Assembly (NCBI GenBank): GCA_022824305.1
Contig: JAJEAD010000058.1
Coordinates: 1 to 56,587, forward strand
DNA: 56,587 bases
Direction of reading: 5' to 3'
Source of the DNA: Gammaproteobacteria bacterium
Lineage (GTDB): Bacteria; Pseudomonadota; Gammaproteobacteria; HK1
A program made the position numbers and the translations under genes. Of the stretch, positions 26,742 to 37,169 are shown piece by piece; positions within the stretch are counted from its first letter, which is position 1; each line of letters opens with the position of its first letter. The notes under the pieces are model-generated. The model saw nothing but the letters and a program-made list of their open reading frames with translations. It did not search any database and was not told the origin of the DNA.

Positions 26742-28148
26742 ATGAGACGAATCGCAGCAGTACCGGACATGGCCGTCGCGGGCTGCCTTCTCGCGATTGC
26801 CGCGGGATGCGCCGTGCCGGTCGCCACCGCGCACGAGTCGGGCGGCACGATCTCCGCCATGGAGCCGGCCGGGTGTCCTGCGCAGCCCTCGGAGGACTCC
26901 TCCGGAAGCGCCCTTTCATTCGAGCGATTCGGCGTCGCGCTGCTCGCTGCCACTTCGCGGGACGGAGAGCGCAACGCCCTGGTGTCGCCGCTCAGCGCCG
27001 GCGCCACCCTCGCGATGCTGGCGCGGTGGGAGCGGATAACGGAGGCCGGGCGCCGCTCGATATGGGATCTGCTCCTCCCGGCGGCGGCGGAGGAGTCCGG
27101 GGAGCCCGCTTCGGAGGAGTCCGGCGCGCTCGCGACCGACGACGGGCCGGCCCCCGCTTCGGACTCCGCCGGCGAGAGCGCGGCCGACGGGGAGTCGCTC
27201 GCCTCCCCGGAGGAGTCCGTGGCCGCCGCCGGCAGCCCGGAGAACGGGAGCCGGGACGGGGGAGACGAAGAGCGGGCGCTGCTCTGCCGGCTCGCGGCGA
27301 TCGCCGCCGACGCGAGCGCGGATGCCGGCATAGCGCTTAACGTCGCGAACGGGGCCTTTCCGTCCCGCGCGGTGGACTTCTCCGTCCTGGAAGCGGTGCT
27401 CGAGGAGCGCTTCGGAGCGCACGTCGAAGCCCTCGACTTCCACGCCGCCGAGGCAAGGCGCCGGATCAACGCCTGGGCCGCGCAGGCGACGGACGGCGCC
27501 ATTCCGAACCTGCTGGGCAGTCTCCCGACCGACACCATCCTGGTGCTCGCCAACGCGGTGCTCTTCCGCGGCGAGTGGACGACGCCCTTCGATCCGGAGC
27601 GCACCGCCCCCTTGCCCTTCCGTACCGGCGCCGGCTCGAGCGTCGAGGTGGGGACGATGCGGGCGGACGACCTGTCGGCCCGGTACCGCGAGGACGAGAG
27701 CTTCCAGGCCCTCTCGCTCCCCTACGGCGACGGGCGCTTCGCGCTGACGATCGTGCTGCCCCGCGCCGGGCTCGCCACCTCCGACGCGCTGCGCCGCCTC
27801 GCCTCGGACCCGACGTGGCTGCGCGGGCAGGGGCAGGGTCCCGCGCGCGGCCACCTGTCGCTGCCGCGCCTCACCATGCAAGGCGCCTACGAGCTGCTCC
27901 CGACCCTGCGGGCGCTCGGGCTCAGCGACGAAGCGAGCGTGAGCCAGGTGGTCCAGAGCACCGTGCTCGAGCTCGACGAGAAGGGCACCGAAGCGGCCGC
28001 GGCAACGGCCGCCGTCGTGTCGAAGAGCCTCGCCCTGGAGCGCACGCGCTTCGAGATGCGGGTGGACCGGCCCTTCGTGCTCGCGCTGCGCCACCTCGGC
28101 ACCGGCGCGTTTCTCTTCGCGGCCTGGGTCGACGACCCCAACGGGTAG
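26742..28148 (+). CDS. Serpin-family protease inhibitor, probable lipoprotein
   Basis: This is a 468-residue protein. The N-terminus has a lipobox-like end (CLLAIAAGC), so it is probably lipid-anchored. Serpin core motifs are seen: NALVSPLSAGATLAML, VLANAVLFRGEWTTPFDP, FQALSLPYGDGRFALTIVLP, FVLALRHLGTGAFLFAAWVDDP. The reactive-loop hinge is canonical for an inhibitor: GTEAAAATAA. Counting from the hinge puts P1-P1' near VVSKSL, though the loop appears slightly longer than usual. An acidic Ser/Glu/Ala-rich insert (about residues 125-190) splits the N-terminal helices and is not part of normal serpins. It lies among exported serine and cysteine proteases, both classes serpins can trap, and 45 bp before protease B. 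Confidence 0.9.
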   Translation: MRRIAAVPDMAVAGCLLAIAAGCAVPVATAHESGGTISAMEPAGCPAQPSEDSSGSALSFERFGVALLAATSRDGERNALVSPLSAGATLAMLARWERITEAGRRSIWDLLLPAAAEESGEPASEESGALATDDGPAPASDSAGESAADGESLASPEESVAAAGSPENGSRDGGDEERALLCRLAAIAADASADAGIALNVANGAFPSRAVDFSVLEAVLEERFGAHVEALDFHAAEARRRINAWAAQATDGAIPNLLGSLPTDTILVLANAVLFRGEWTTPFDPERTAPLPFRTGAGSSVEVGTMRADDLSARYREDESFQALSLPYGDGRFALTIVLPRAGLATSDALRRLASDPTWLRGQGQGPARGHLSLPRLTMQGAYELLPTLRALGLSDEASVSQVVQSTVLELDEKGTEAAAATAAVVSKSLALERTRFEMRVDRPFVLALRHLGTGAFLFAAWVDDPNG

Positions 28149-28192
28149 TGAGCGCCGGTCGCCGGCAGCCACCTTGCGAAGGAGGAGAGCAG

Positions 28193-30655
28193 GTGAGAAA
28201 GGTCAACACGTCATCCGGGAGCCGGAAGCCATCGAGGCTTCTCGTCGCCGCCGGTGTCCTCGCGCTCCTCCTGGCCCCGGCCGTCAATGCGGCTGCCGAG
28301 ATCGCCCCGGGCCACATGCAGGCCCCGAGCGAGGTGAGCCCGGCGGCGCCCGATGCGTCCGAGCGCGAGAAGAGCGGGAAGCAGGCGCTCAAGCTCGACT
28401 ACTCCGGGACCTGGACCGGGCTGCACATCGTCCTGCCGCCGCCGAGCGAGGAGGAGAATGCCTCGATGGAGCGGGCGGACTCGAAACGCACCGTCATCGG
28501 CTTCCACCGCAAGGTGTCGGACGCACCCGACGGGGACCTTTCCGCGGAGCTCGAGTGGAGCGAGCAGCCGGACGGGACCTTCGTCAGCTCGCTCAAGGTG
28601 ACCTCGCCGGGCGCGGCGTCGCTGCGGGCGGGCATCCGGGCGGAGCTGACCCCGGGCGGCGAGATCCGCTTCTTCGGCGAGGAGTCCGACGAGACCTTTC
28701 CCGTCGTCACCAGCGAGGACTTCTACGTCGTGGACGGCGAGATCCAGACCCTGTGGTCGCCCACCGTGGACGGGGACAGCATCGGCATCGAAATCAGCCT
28801 CCCCTCGCAGAAGGCGGTCGACGCGTTCTGGATCGTCGTGGACCGGGTGGCGCACTCGCCGTACTCGACGAGCTCCTTCGACAAGGCGATGAAGCGGCTC
28901 GAATGCCCGAGCATTCACATCGACGCGCAGTGCGCAGCGCGCAGCATCCACGGGAACCTCGAGGACGCGACCGCCCGTATCCGATTCGAAGACGGGGGCA
29001 GCTATGTCTGCTCCGGGACGCTGATGAACGACACGGTTGAGGGCAGCACCATTCCCTACTTCCTGACCGCGAACCACTGCGTGGACGCCGAACGCGTCGC
29101 GAGGAGCGTCGAAGCGTGGTGGTGGTACCAGCGCGCGAGCTGCGGCAGCTCCAGCGTGGACCGCCGCTACACGAGGACGACGGGCGGGCTGACCCTTCTC
29201 TCCACCAGCGAGTCCTACGACGCCACCCTGCTGCGTTTCCTTCGCTCGGTGCCCGGGGGCCTGACCCTCTCCGGGTGGACGGAAACGCCCCTCTCGCATC
29301 CCGTCGACGTGTACGGGATCCACCACCCGGACGGCGACCTCAAGAAGTACTCCGAGGGGACCACGAGGGGCAGCGGCTTCTCCGACGGGGTGAGGGACGC
29401 CATCGCGGTGCGGTGGAGCCGCGGCACCACCGAGGGCGGCAGCAGCGGCTCGGGCCTCTTCCTCGAGAGCACCGGACAGCTCGTCGGCATGCTCTCCCAC
29501 GGCCCCGTCTGCGGCCACAACATCACGGACTACTATGGCCCCTTCCGGGAGTTCCTTCCCCAGATCGGCCGCTGGCTCGACCCGGACGGCGCGCCGCCGA
29601 TCGGCGAAGATCACGGCGACACCATCGCCGACGCCTCGCTCATCCAGGCGCCGGCCACGATCGCGGCCAGCCTCGAGCGGGGCGGCGACGTGGACGTCTT
29701 CCGCTTCGAGCTCGCCACGGAGGGGACGGTGCGGGTCTACACCACGGGCGGGACCGACACCCTCGGAACGCTGACCCGGGCCGGCAGCAGCTTCCGGGTG
29801 CGGGACGACGACAGCGGGGACCTGCTCAATTTCTCGATCACCGCCCAGGGGGCGCAGCCGGGCACCTACTACGTCCAGGTTCCGGGCTTCCGAACCTCGA
29901 CGACGGGCACCTACACGCTCCACGTGGTGACCGTCGGCGGAGCGCTCGGCGCCGCCGATGTCGTGCTCCCGCTCATCACGGAGGCCGACAACCGGCGACA
30001 GCAGGGATTCGTCCGGGTCATCAACGCGTCGACCCGGTCCGGCGTCGTGCGGATCGACGCCGTCGACGACATGGGAAGGCGCTTCGGGCCGGCGGCCCTC
30101 AGCCTGGCGGCGGGCCAATCGAGGAACTTCAACTCCCGGGACCTGGAACGAGGAAATGCCTCGGTCGGGGTCCACGGCGGCGTGGGAAGCGGCACCGGAA
30201 ACTGGCGGGTGGAGCTGCGCGCGGACTTCGACATCCAGGCGAGGGCGTACATCCGCACCCCGGACGGCTTCCTCACCGCCATGCATTCGGTTTCGGCGGA
30301 GACGAGTCCCGGCTCGCAGCGCTACCACGTGCCCTTCTTCAACCCCGGGAGCAACACTTCGCTCCGGAGTCTGCTGCGGGTCGTCAATCCCTCGACGGCC
30401 ACCGCGAACGTCACGATCTCGGGCATCGACGCCGAGGGCAACGCCGCGCCGCGCGGCGACGTGCGCTTCAATCTGCTCGGGGGCAGGGCGGTGCTGCTGA
30501 GCGCGCAAGGCCTCGAGCAGGGCGTGACCGGAGCCCGGGGCCGCTTCGGGACCGGACAAGGCAAGTGGCAGTTGTACGTCTCATCCAACCAGCCGCTGCT
30601 GGTCATGGGGCTCATGCTCACCCGGTCGGACCACCTCAGCAATCTCTCGGAGTGA
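28193..30655 (+). CDS. Exported trypsin-like serine protease B with PPC and C-terminal twin module
   Basis: This 820-residue paralogue of protease A has the same plan. It has a signal peptide (about residues 1-35), a propeptide-like region (65-230), a trypsin-like domain with His295 (LTANHC), Asp343 (SESYDATLL) and Ser418 (EGGSSGSG), a PPC domain (474-580; GDVDVFRFEL), and the twin module (590-820) ending DHLSNLSE. The GTG at 28193 is fixed by a strong GGAGGAG site. It lies 45 bp after the serpin on the same strand, so protease and inhibitor are probably co-transcribed. Likely secreted through the T2SS encoded 8 kb away, which is inference. Confidence 0.88.
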   Translation: MRKVNTSSGSRKPSRLLVAAGVLALLLAPAVNAAAEIAPGHMQAPSEVSPAAPDASEREKSGKQALKLDYSGTWTGLHIVLPPPSEEENASMERADSKRTVIGFHRKVSDAPDGDLSAELEWSEQPDGTFVSSLKVTSPGAASLRAGIRAELTPGGEIRFFGEESDETFPVVTSEDFYVVDGEIQTLWSPTVDGDSIGIEISLPSQKAVDAFWIVVDRVAHSPYSTSSFDKAMKRLECPSIHIDAQCAARSIHGNLEDATARIRFEDGGSYVCSGTLMNDTVEGSTIPYFLTANHCVDAERVARSVEAWWWYQRASCGSSSVDRRYTRTTGGLTLLSTSESYDATLLRFLRSVPGGLTLSGWTETPLSHPVDVYGIHHPDGDLKKYSEGTTRGSGFSDGVRDAIAVRWSRGTTEGGSSGSGLFLESTGQLVGMLSHGPVCGHNITDYYGPFREFLPQIGRWLDPDGAPPIGEDHGDTIADASLIQAPATIAASLERGGDVDVFRFELATEGTVRVYTTGGTDTLGTLTRAGSSFRVRDDDSGDLLNFSITAQGAQPGTYYVQVPGFRTSTTGTYTLHVVTVGGALGAADVVLPLITEADNRRQQGFVRVINASTRSGVVRIDAVDDMGRRFGPAALSLAAGQSRNFNSRDLERGNASVGVHGGVGSGTGNWRVELRADFDIQARAYIRTPDGFLTAMHSVSAETSPGSQRYHVPFFNPGSNTSLRSLLRVVNPSTATANVTISGIDAEGNAAPRGDVRFNLLGGRAVLLSAQGLEQGVTGARGRFGTGQGKWQLYVSSNQPLLVMGLMLTRSDHLSNLSE

Positions 30656-30881
30656 GCCCGATGCCGTGCCCGGACCAGCGCCGCACCGTCCGGGCCCGGG
30701 TTCCCGGGGTGGCCCCGCCTCCGCGGGGCCACGGACGCGTCCGGAGACGAACGACCCACCAGGCTCGAGGGCGGCGCAGGTGACGGGACTCTTTCTGATC
30801 GCCGCAGTGTTTGGGAAATATCAAGAATATTAGACTCTTAGCGATTCTCATACGCGTTCACTAAGGGTTAGAAATGAAGCT

Positions 30882-30913
30882 TAGACCAAGATAGTGGGGC
30901 TTATCTTGGTTTA
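30882..30913. repeat. Hairpin, 12-bp stem
   Basis: Left arm TAGACCAAGATA and right arm TATCTTGGTTTA pair along 12 positions (one G-T) around an 8-nt loop. No T-tract follows, so it is not a standard terminator. It may be an RNA structure or an operator. Confidence 0.7.
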
Positions 30914-31027
30914 GGGGAGGGAAGTTGCCCGGATGCGCAGCGATGGAGGATGCGTATAGCTCCAGATGAGACCGGCGGCGGGATGGGGAGGGCGGCGCTA
31001 GAAGGGGAGATATAGTAGGAAAATGAG

Positions 31028-31076
31028 GGTTGACACTCTCCATGTTGTGCGTGAGTCGTTGACGCACAAGTCAACC
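31028..31076. repeat. Nested inverted repeat
   Basis: Outer arms GGTTGAC / GTCAACC enclose inner perfect arms TTGTGCGT / ACGCACAA around a 9-nt loop, with a 10-nt bulge on the left side only. It is non-coding and about 110 bp upstream of a small ORF. It could be a structured RNA, a protein-binding site or part of a lost mobile element. Confidence 0.7.
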
Positions 31077-31185
31077 ACCACTAGGATTTTGACCCCCGCG
31101 TCCGGCCTGCATTGCTTAAGGATGCCCGCTCGTCGCGAGAATTCATACAAAAGTCTATTCAGAATCAGCATTTAGGAGCGTAGTC

Positions 31186-31272
31186 ATGGCCCCCATCAAG
31201 CGACCGGAGACGAGTGCTCGAGACGCAGACTGGGCGGAGTGGCTGGAGGCTCACGCTCGGATCAGGGCCTGA
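31186..31272 (+). CDS. Possible 28-residue ORF, perhaps a gene remnant
   Basis: The ATG at 31186 has a good ribosome site (TAGGAGCG, 7-8 nt away), and 28 codons follow, ending ARIRA then TGA. The composition (RDADWAEWLEAHARIRA) is protein-like, but the peptide is too short to recognise. It may be the surviving start of a longer gene. Confidence 0.25.
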   Translation: MAPIKRPETSARDADWAEWLEAHARIRA

Positions 31273-31372
31273 CCCAGCCCCAATTGCGAGCCAGATTCCT
31301 TTCTGTCCTTCGGCAGGGTTTAACGTTGCGCGCCTTTCAGTTCATGCGCTTGGCGTTCAAACACAATGAAGG

Positions 31373-31444
31373 TGGAGGAGAAGGGATTCTAACCCCTGAC
31401 CGGTACGCTCTAAACGGACTGCTCTACCCTTGAGCTACTCCCCC
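31373..31444 (-). tRNA. Degenerate tRNA-like sequence
   Basis: Read on the minus strand, this folds as a cloverleaf. The acceptor arm is GGGGGAG / CTCCTCC (one G-T). The D arm GCTC / GAGC is perfect, with GGG in the loop. The anticodon arm is GTCCG / CGTAC with one mismatch and loop TTTAGAG. The variable loop is short and the T arm is AGGGG / CCCTT. The T loop is TTAGAAT, where TTCGAAT is expected, and the anticodon would be TAG (Leu), which should have a long variable arm. The gene is therefore probably a decayed tRNA or an integrated-element relic rather than functional. Confidence 0.4.
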
Positions 31445-31612
31445 ATTAACTACGTTTCCTGCTGCAAGGACATCCTTATATTCTGCCTCACCTGCGCAAC
31501 CGCAGGAATACCGATTGCGGACTGAGATCGATTCCACCAGATGTTCCCGGCCGGCCATTGTGCGCTGCATCAGGGAGCAGGTGACATTCACCGAAGCGTA
31601 GGAGTCTCTCAA

Positions 31613-32413
31613 ATGGTATCACGCCAGCTCGCTCCCAAAGCGGCCCAACTGCTCGACAAGCTCGTGGAGCTCTCACTCCACGATGCAATGGTGCCAGAGC
31701 TCATTCTGAAACGCATTGAACGGGATGCCCATAAAGCTATGGAGGCGGATCCTGCGCATACTCATATGGTGTTGGGATTCATTGCCATGTTGCAAAAGGA
31801 TATTCAGGGCGTCAGACGTCATTACAAGATTGCCGTAGAGCAATCTGGAGGGAGATCTGAGACCTGGTACAACTATTCGGTCGCTCTTGGCAGCATTGGG
31901 TACATGGAAGAGGCGTTCAAGGCCGCCGAAGAGGCGTATAGTCGTTCGCCAAACAAAGAGTCAGTCATCATTCGATACATGCAGGTTGCGCTGGGGACGG
32001 CGAGACTCAATGTGGTGAAGAAACTAGGTGACTTCAGAAAGAAGGCGCTTACCATCTCGAACGAGGAGGTGGATAGGGACCTGACGTGGATGGAGAACGT
32101 CGCCAAAGAGATGGCCGAGGCGATTGATCGCCAAGCCTTCTCAGAAGAAGGCGTGCGAGAGGTTTTGGGTATCGTCCACGAGATTCGTGGAGCGCATGGA
32201 CTCAGAGAGTTTGAAACAAGCATTTTCCTGCATCCTTACGAGCCAGACAACTTCCTGCTCAAGTTTCACGTGATGGTTTCTCCAAGCATGGCCGTTGACC
32301 TCAACGAGCAGGTCGCTGATCGTATAGTCGAACGCGCACACCTGCTGGAAGACCCCGGCCTAACATTCATGGCGACCTTCATAGGGACCAAGACTGATGT
32401 CGATATCTCCTGA
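31613..32413 (+). CDS. TPR-like helical protein, partner of HEPN gene
   Basis: This 266-residue helical protein has tetratricopeptide-like segments: AHTHMVLGFIAMLQKDIQGV, then TWYNYSVALGSIGYMEEAFKAAEEAYSRSP. The remainder is unrecognised. The ATG at 31613 follows GTAGGAG. Its last 17 bp overlap the start of the HEPN gene, so the two are co-translated and probably act together. Base composition is lower in GC than the host operons. In other systems a helical partner binds and controls a HEPN ribonuclease; that role is inference here. Confidence 0.7.
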   Translation: MVSRQLAPKAAQLLDKLVELSLHDAMVPELILKRIERDAHKAMEADPAHTHMVLGFIAMLQKDIQGVRRHYKIAVEQSGGRSETWYNYSVALGSIGYMEEAFKAAEEAYSRSPNKESVIIRYMQVALGTARLNVVKKLGDFRKKALTISNEEVDRDLTWMENVAKEMAEAIDRQAFSEEGVREVLGIVHEIRGAHGLREFETSIFLHPYEPDNFLLKFHVMVSPSMAVDLNEQVADRIVERAHLLEDPGLTFMATFIGTKTDVDIS

Positions 32414-32753
32414 CGCATTCCTTGAGTCAGCCAAGCGAATCGTTCAAGGCGCCGAGGAGGTAGATCACCGCAACGCGGTCAGCCGGGCCTATTACGCGGT
32501 CTACCACGTGTGCAGAGAATTCGCCAAAAGCATGGAATGGCCACAATGGGCAGATACAGGAACGCACAGCGCCCTGATTGATGCGTTCACGGACAGAACC
32601 GATACTGCTCACAAGAGCATCGGCTATTTGCTTGAAACTTGTAGACGAAGTCGGGTACTGGCTGACTATGGGATCGAAATGTCTTTGAAAGTGTCCGAAG
32701 CTCGCACGGTGATCAACCAGTGCGATCGCATTTTCACAAAGGTGAGATCGTAG
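32397..32753 (+). CDS. HEPN-domain protein
   Basis: This 118-residue all-helical protein has the HEPN signature Rx(4-6)H in NAVSRAYYAVYHVCREFAK (Arg with His seven residues on). It lacks a fused nucleotidyltransferase, and none lies next to it. HEPN proteins with this motif are often metal-independent RNases in toxin-antitoxin or defence units. The start is ATG at 32397, overlapping the TPR-like gene by 17 bp. Confidence 0.8.
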   Translation: MSISPDAFLESAKRIVQGAEEVDHRNAVSRAYYAVYHVCREFAKSMEWPQWADTGTHSALIDAFTDRTDTAHKSIGYLLETCRRSRVLADYGIEMSLKVSEARTVINQCDRIFTKVRS

Positions 32754-32985
32754 CTGTTGGTTCAGTCGAAGCCGTCCTCATGGGGGTCGTCCTCATGGCC
32801 ATGTCCTCCGTCCTCGTCCACACGATGGCGAATATCCATCGTCACGGCAAAGAACCCTGACGTCACCAACGTCGGCACCACCCACACCATTTCCCCGGTG
32901 AAGTAGGTGGCAGTGTAGGAGGGAACCAGGACGACAAGCGCATTGCAAGTCGCCAGTTGAAGTCGCCACACCTTTGCTCCTCTGG

Positions 32986-33492
32986 CTAGAACCTTGAGCA
33001 CAACTCCTCGCCATCTTGGGGCTTCATGCACGGAAGGTGCTGCGCCAGTAGCTCTGGCGTGATGGAGGAGATTGCTGTGCCGCCAGCCCTTATCCCCTTC
33101 ACCGCCCGTTGCAAGTCTGGCGTATAGAATCGCGCCAAGTCTCTGGCGCGCAAGTACTTCTCTGAGTGGCCAGTGTTCCTCTGTATGTACTTCTGTACGT
33201 GCTCGATGTGGAATCTGGGTTCGTCCTGAAACCACGTCGCCAGTCCCTCCTCCAGCAAGTTGGCTGTTCCCTGAGGACCCGGATCAAGCAGGTGCACGCA
33301 TTCGTGAGCCACCTGCCATCTTCCTTGGTCGGGAGAGCATTTGTCCCACGGGTACTGACCAATAAGGATGTCGACGATGCAGCCACCACTCAAGTGGTAG
33401 TTACCTGGAAAGTAGGTATGCGGATTGCGCTCTGATTTTCGAATGGTTCCAAGCTCAAGACGAGGGTCGCGGGGGCCTAGATAGGCGAGCAC
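32986..33492 (-). CDS. Zincin-like metallopeptidase, perhaps 5'-truncated
   Basis: This 168-residue protein has the zinc motif HECVH (HExxH) in QVAHECVHLLDPGPQ. A downstream glutamate in NLLEEGLATWF fits the gluzincin arrangement. The remainder includes a C-terminal Cys-containing stretch (HLPCMKPQDGEELC). No signal peptide is seen at the GTG start (33492). An in-frame stop lies three codons upstream, close to the left end of the IS630-like element, so an original N-terminus, perhaps with a signal, may have been lost. It converges with the HEPN pair. Confidence 0.6.
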   Translation of the reverse strand: MLAYLGPRDPRLELGTIRKSERNPHTYFPGNYHLSGGCIVDILIGQYPWDKCSPDQGRWQVAHECVHLLDPGPQGTANLLEEGLATWFQDEPRFHIEHVQKYIQRNTGHSEKYLRARDLARFYTPDLQRAVKGIRAGGTAISSITPELLAQHLPCMKPQDGEELCSRF

Positions 33493-33499
33493 AATTCTC

Positions 33500-34650
33500 G
33501 ATCATTTGATGGAATCGGGCGGCGTTCGGTGATCAAATTGAGGTGTCAAAGCCGATGAGGTTACCGAGGGGGCCACCCGATGGGACACGGTGTAGTGGAG
33601 ATTCCGAGACCGGTTCGGCGTCGATTGAAGCGCTTGGCGCAGAGGCCGAGCGAACATTGTCGGAGAGCGCATGCGATGTTGCTGCTGTGGGAGACGGGCA
33701 ACTGTGTGGCGCGTGTAGCACGCGCTCTGTACGCGGCGCGTTCGTCGGTTCAGCGCTGGCGGGCGTTGTACGAGGAGTACGTTGAACAGGGGCTGCGACC
33801 GCTCGACCGAGGCCAAGGCGAATGGAAGGCCAACGAGGAGGTGCTCGCATCGCTGGCGGGGCTGGTGGACTCCTCGCCGCGAGCGCATGGCTATCTCAGG
33901 AGCCGGTGGAGTTCGGAGTTGTTGGCCATCGAGTTGCATCGGCGCACCGGCGTGCAGGTTCACGCCACCACGGTGCGACGATGGCTCAAGCGCTTGGGAT
34001 TCGGTTATCGGCGCGCGCGCCCGACGTTGTGCATTCGCGACCCGAACAAGTCCCAGCGCCCGGATGCCATCGCCGGGGCCTTGGTCGGCAGCGGCCCTGA
34101 CTGTGAAGTCTTCTACGTCGACGAAGCCGACATCGACCTCAACCCGAGAATCGGTCCTGCCCGGATGGCTCGGGGCAGGCAGAGCAGGATTCCTACTCCG
34201 GGTCAGAACCAGAAACACTACTTGGCCGTCGCGCTGAATGCGCGCACCGGCAAGGTGGTGTGGGCCGAGCGCGAACGCAAGGACTCGTTGCTGTTCATCG
34301 CCCTTCTGCACCGACTCAAGCGCCTCTACCGTCGGGCACGGCGCATCGTGCTCGTCGTGGACAACTACATGATCCATAAAAGCTCCATCACCCAGCGGTG
34401 GTTGGCCAAGCACCCGAAGTTCGAGTTGCTCTTCCAGCCCGTCTATCACCCATGGGTCAATGTGATTGAGCGCCTGTGGAAGACACTGCACGACACCGTG
34501 ACCCGCAATTATCAACATCCCTCCATGAAGGCGCTGTTGGACGCGGTCCGGCGCTTCATGGAAGTCTGCCAACCCTGGCCCGGAAGCGCTCACGCCCTGA
34601 CCAAAGCGTAGGTGGAGCGGATTAAGGATCACTTAATCTAGGTTGGTTCA
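33500..34650. mobile_element. IS630-family insertion element (ends approximate)
   Basis: The element contains one transposase gene (33580-34611) with short non-coding margins. Both margins carry GATCA/C-TT type sequence in opposite orientation (near 33500 and near 34628), which may be parts of the terminal repeats, but I could not fix exact inverted ends or a TA target duplication. It sits between the metallopeptidase gene and the metzincin gene. Confidence 0.6.
33580..34611 (+). CDS. IS630-family transposase
   Basis: This is a 343-residue transposase. The N-terminal helix-turn-helix region (residues about 10-130) includes RVARALYAARSSVQRWRALY and TTVRRWLKRLGFGYRRARP. The DDE catalytic domain follows, with Asp in VFYVDEADIDLNP, Asp in IVLVVDNYMIHKS and Glu in HPWVNVIERLWK. 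Length and motif order are those of intact IS630/Tc1-type enzymes, so the element may be active. There is no frameshift. Confidence 0.95.
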   Translation: MGHGVVEIPRPVRRRLKRLAQRPSEHCRRAHAMLLLWETGNCVARVARALYAARSSVQRWRALYEEYVEQGLRPLDRGQGEWKANEEVLASLAGLVDSSPRAHGYLRSRWSSELLAIELHRRTGVQVHATTVRRWLKRLGFGYRRARPTLCIRDPNKSQRPDAIAGALVGSGPDCEVFYVDEADIDLNPRIGPARMARGRQSRIPTPGQNQKHYLAVALNARTGKVVWAERERKDSLLFIALLHRLKRLYRRARRIVLVVDNYMIHKSSITQRWLAKHPKFELLFQPVYHPWVNVIERLWKTLHDTVTRNYQHPSMKALLDAVRRFMEVCQPWPGSAHALTKA

Positions 34651-34655
34651 AATGT

Positions 34656-34692
34656 CCCCAATATTTCGCCGACCTTCGGGAGCTTCGGGCGC
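34656..34692. repeat. Palindromic dispersed repeat, left-half copy
   Basis: The sequence CCCAATATTTCGCCGACCTT followed by CGGGAGCTTCGGGCG resembles the left arm and inner block of the 7421-7518 element. It lies just right of the IS630 element and upstream of the metzincin gene; the right arm is missing. Confidence 0.5.
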
Positions 34693-34738
34693 GAAGATGT
34701 CGGGAGGGGCAGGGCGAACGCGCGCCTCGACGCAGTCC

Positions 34739-36843
<2,105 letters not shown>

Positions 36844-36844
<1 letters not shown>

Positions 36845-36975
36845 GCCGCAATGTCTCGGCGATTCTCGGAAGCTTCGGGCGTCGAGCTGCCGTGGTAGCG
36901 GCTCGAGGGAGCACGGCCCGACAGCCCGAGCATATCGGCGTCCGCTGGCGAATAGATCGGTGGGATGTTGCGGCC
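36844..36975. repeat. Palindromic dispersed repeat, full copy 2
   Basis: This 132-bp element starts at the stop codon of the metzincin gene. The left arm is GGCCGCAATGTCTCGGCGAT; the right arm, read in reverse complement, is GGCCGCAACATCCCACCGAT. It shares TCGGAAGCTTCGGGCG and GGCGTCCGCT with copy 1 and is about 34 bp longer in the middle. Confidence 0.8.
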
Positions 36976-37169
36976 ACCCGCGCGAGCGAGGGGGAAGCGA
37001 CGATTCGCTTGCGGCCGGCCCGAACGCAGATACTATCCACCGGACACTCGGGATCCCGCGCCGCGGGAAAGCGTGCCGCAGCTTGGACGAAGGCAGATCA
37101 GGAGGGCGGAGCCGCATCCATGCGCCGTGCGCGCCCCTGGGCGGGCGCGGCCCGGGGGCGCGAACCCCC

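Larger units (their letters stand above)
30656..31185. other. AT-richer intergenic region at edge of accessory island
   Basis: This 530-bp stretch has lower GC than the flanking protease genes. It contains two strong inverted repeats (listed separately) but no recognisable gene. It marks the left edge of the island that continues to about 34.65 kb. Confidence 0.5.
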
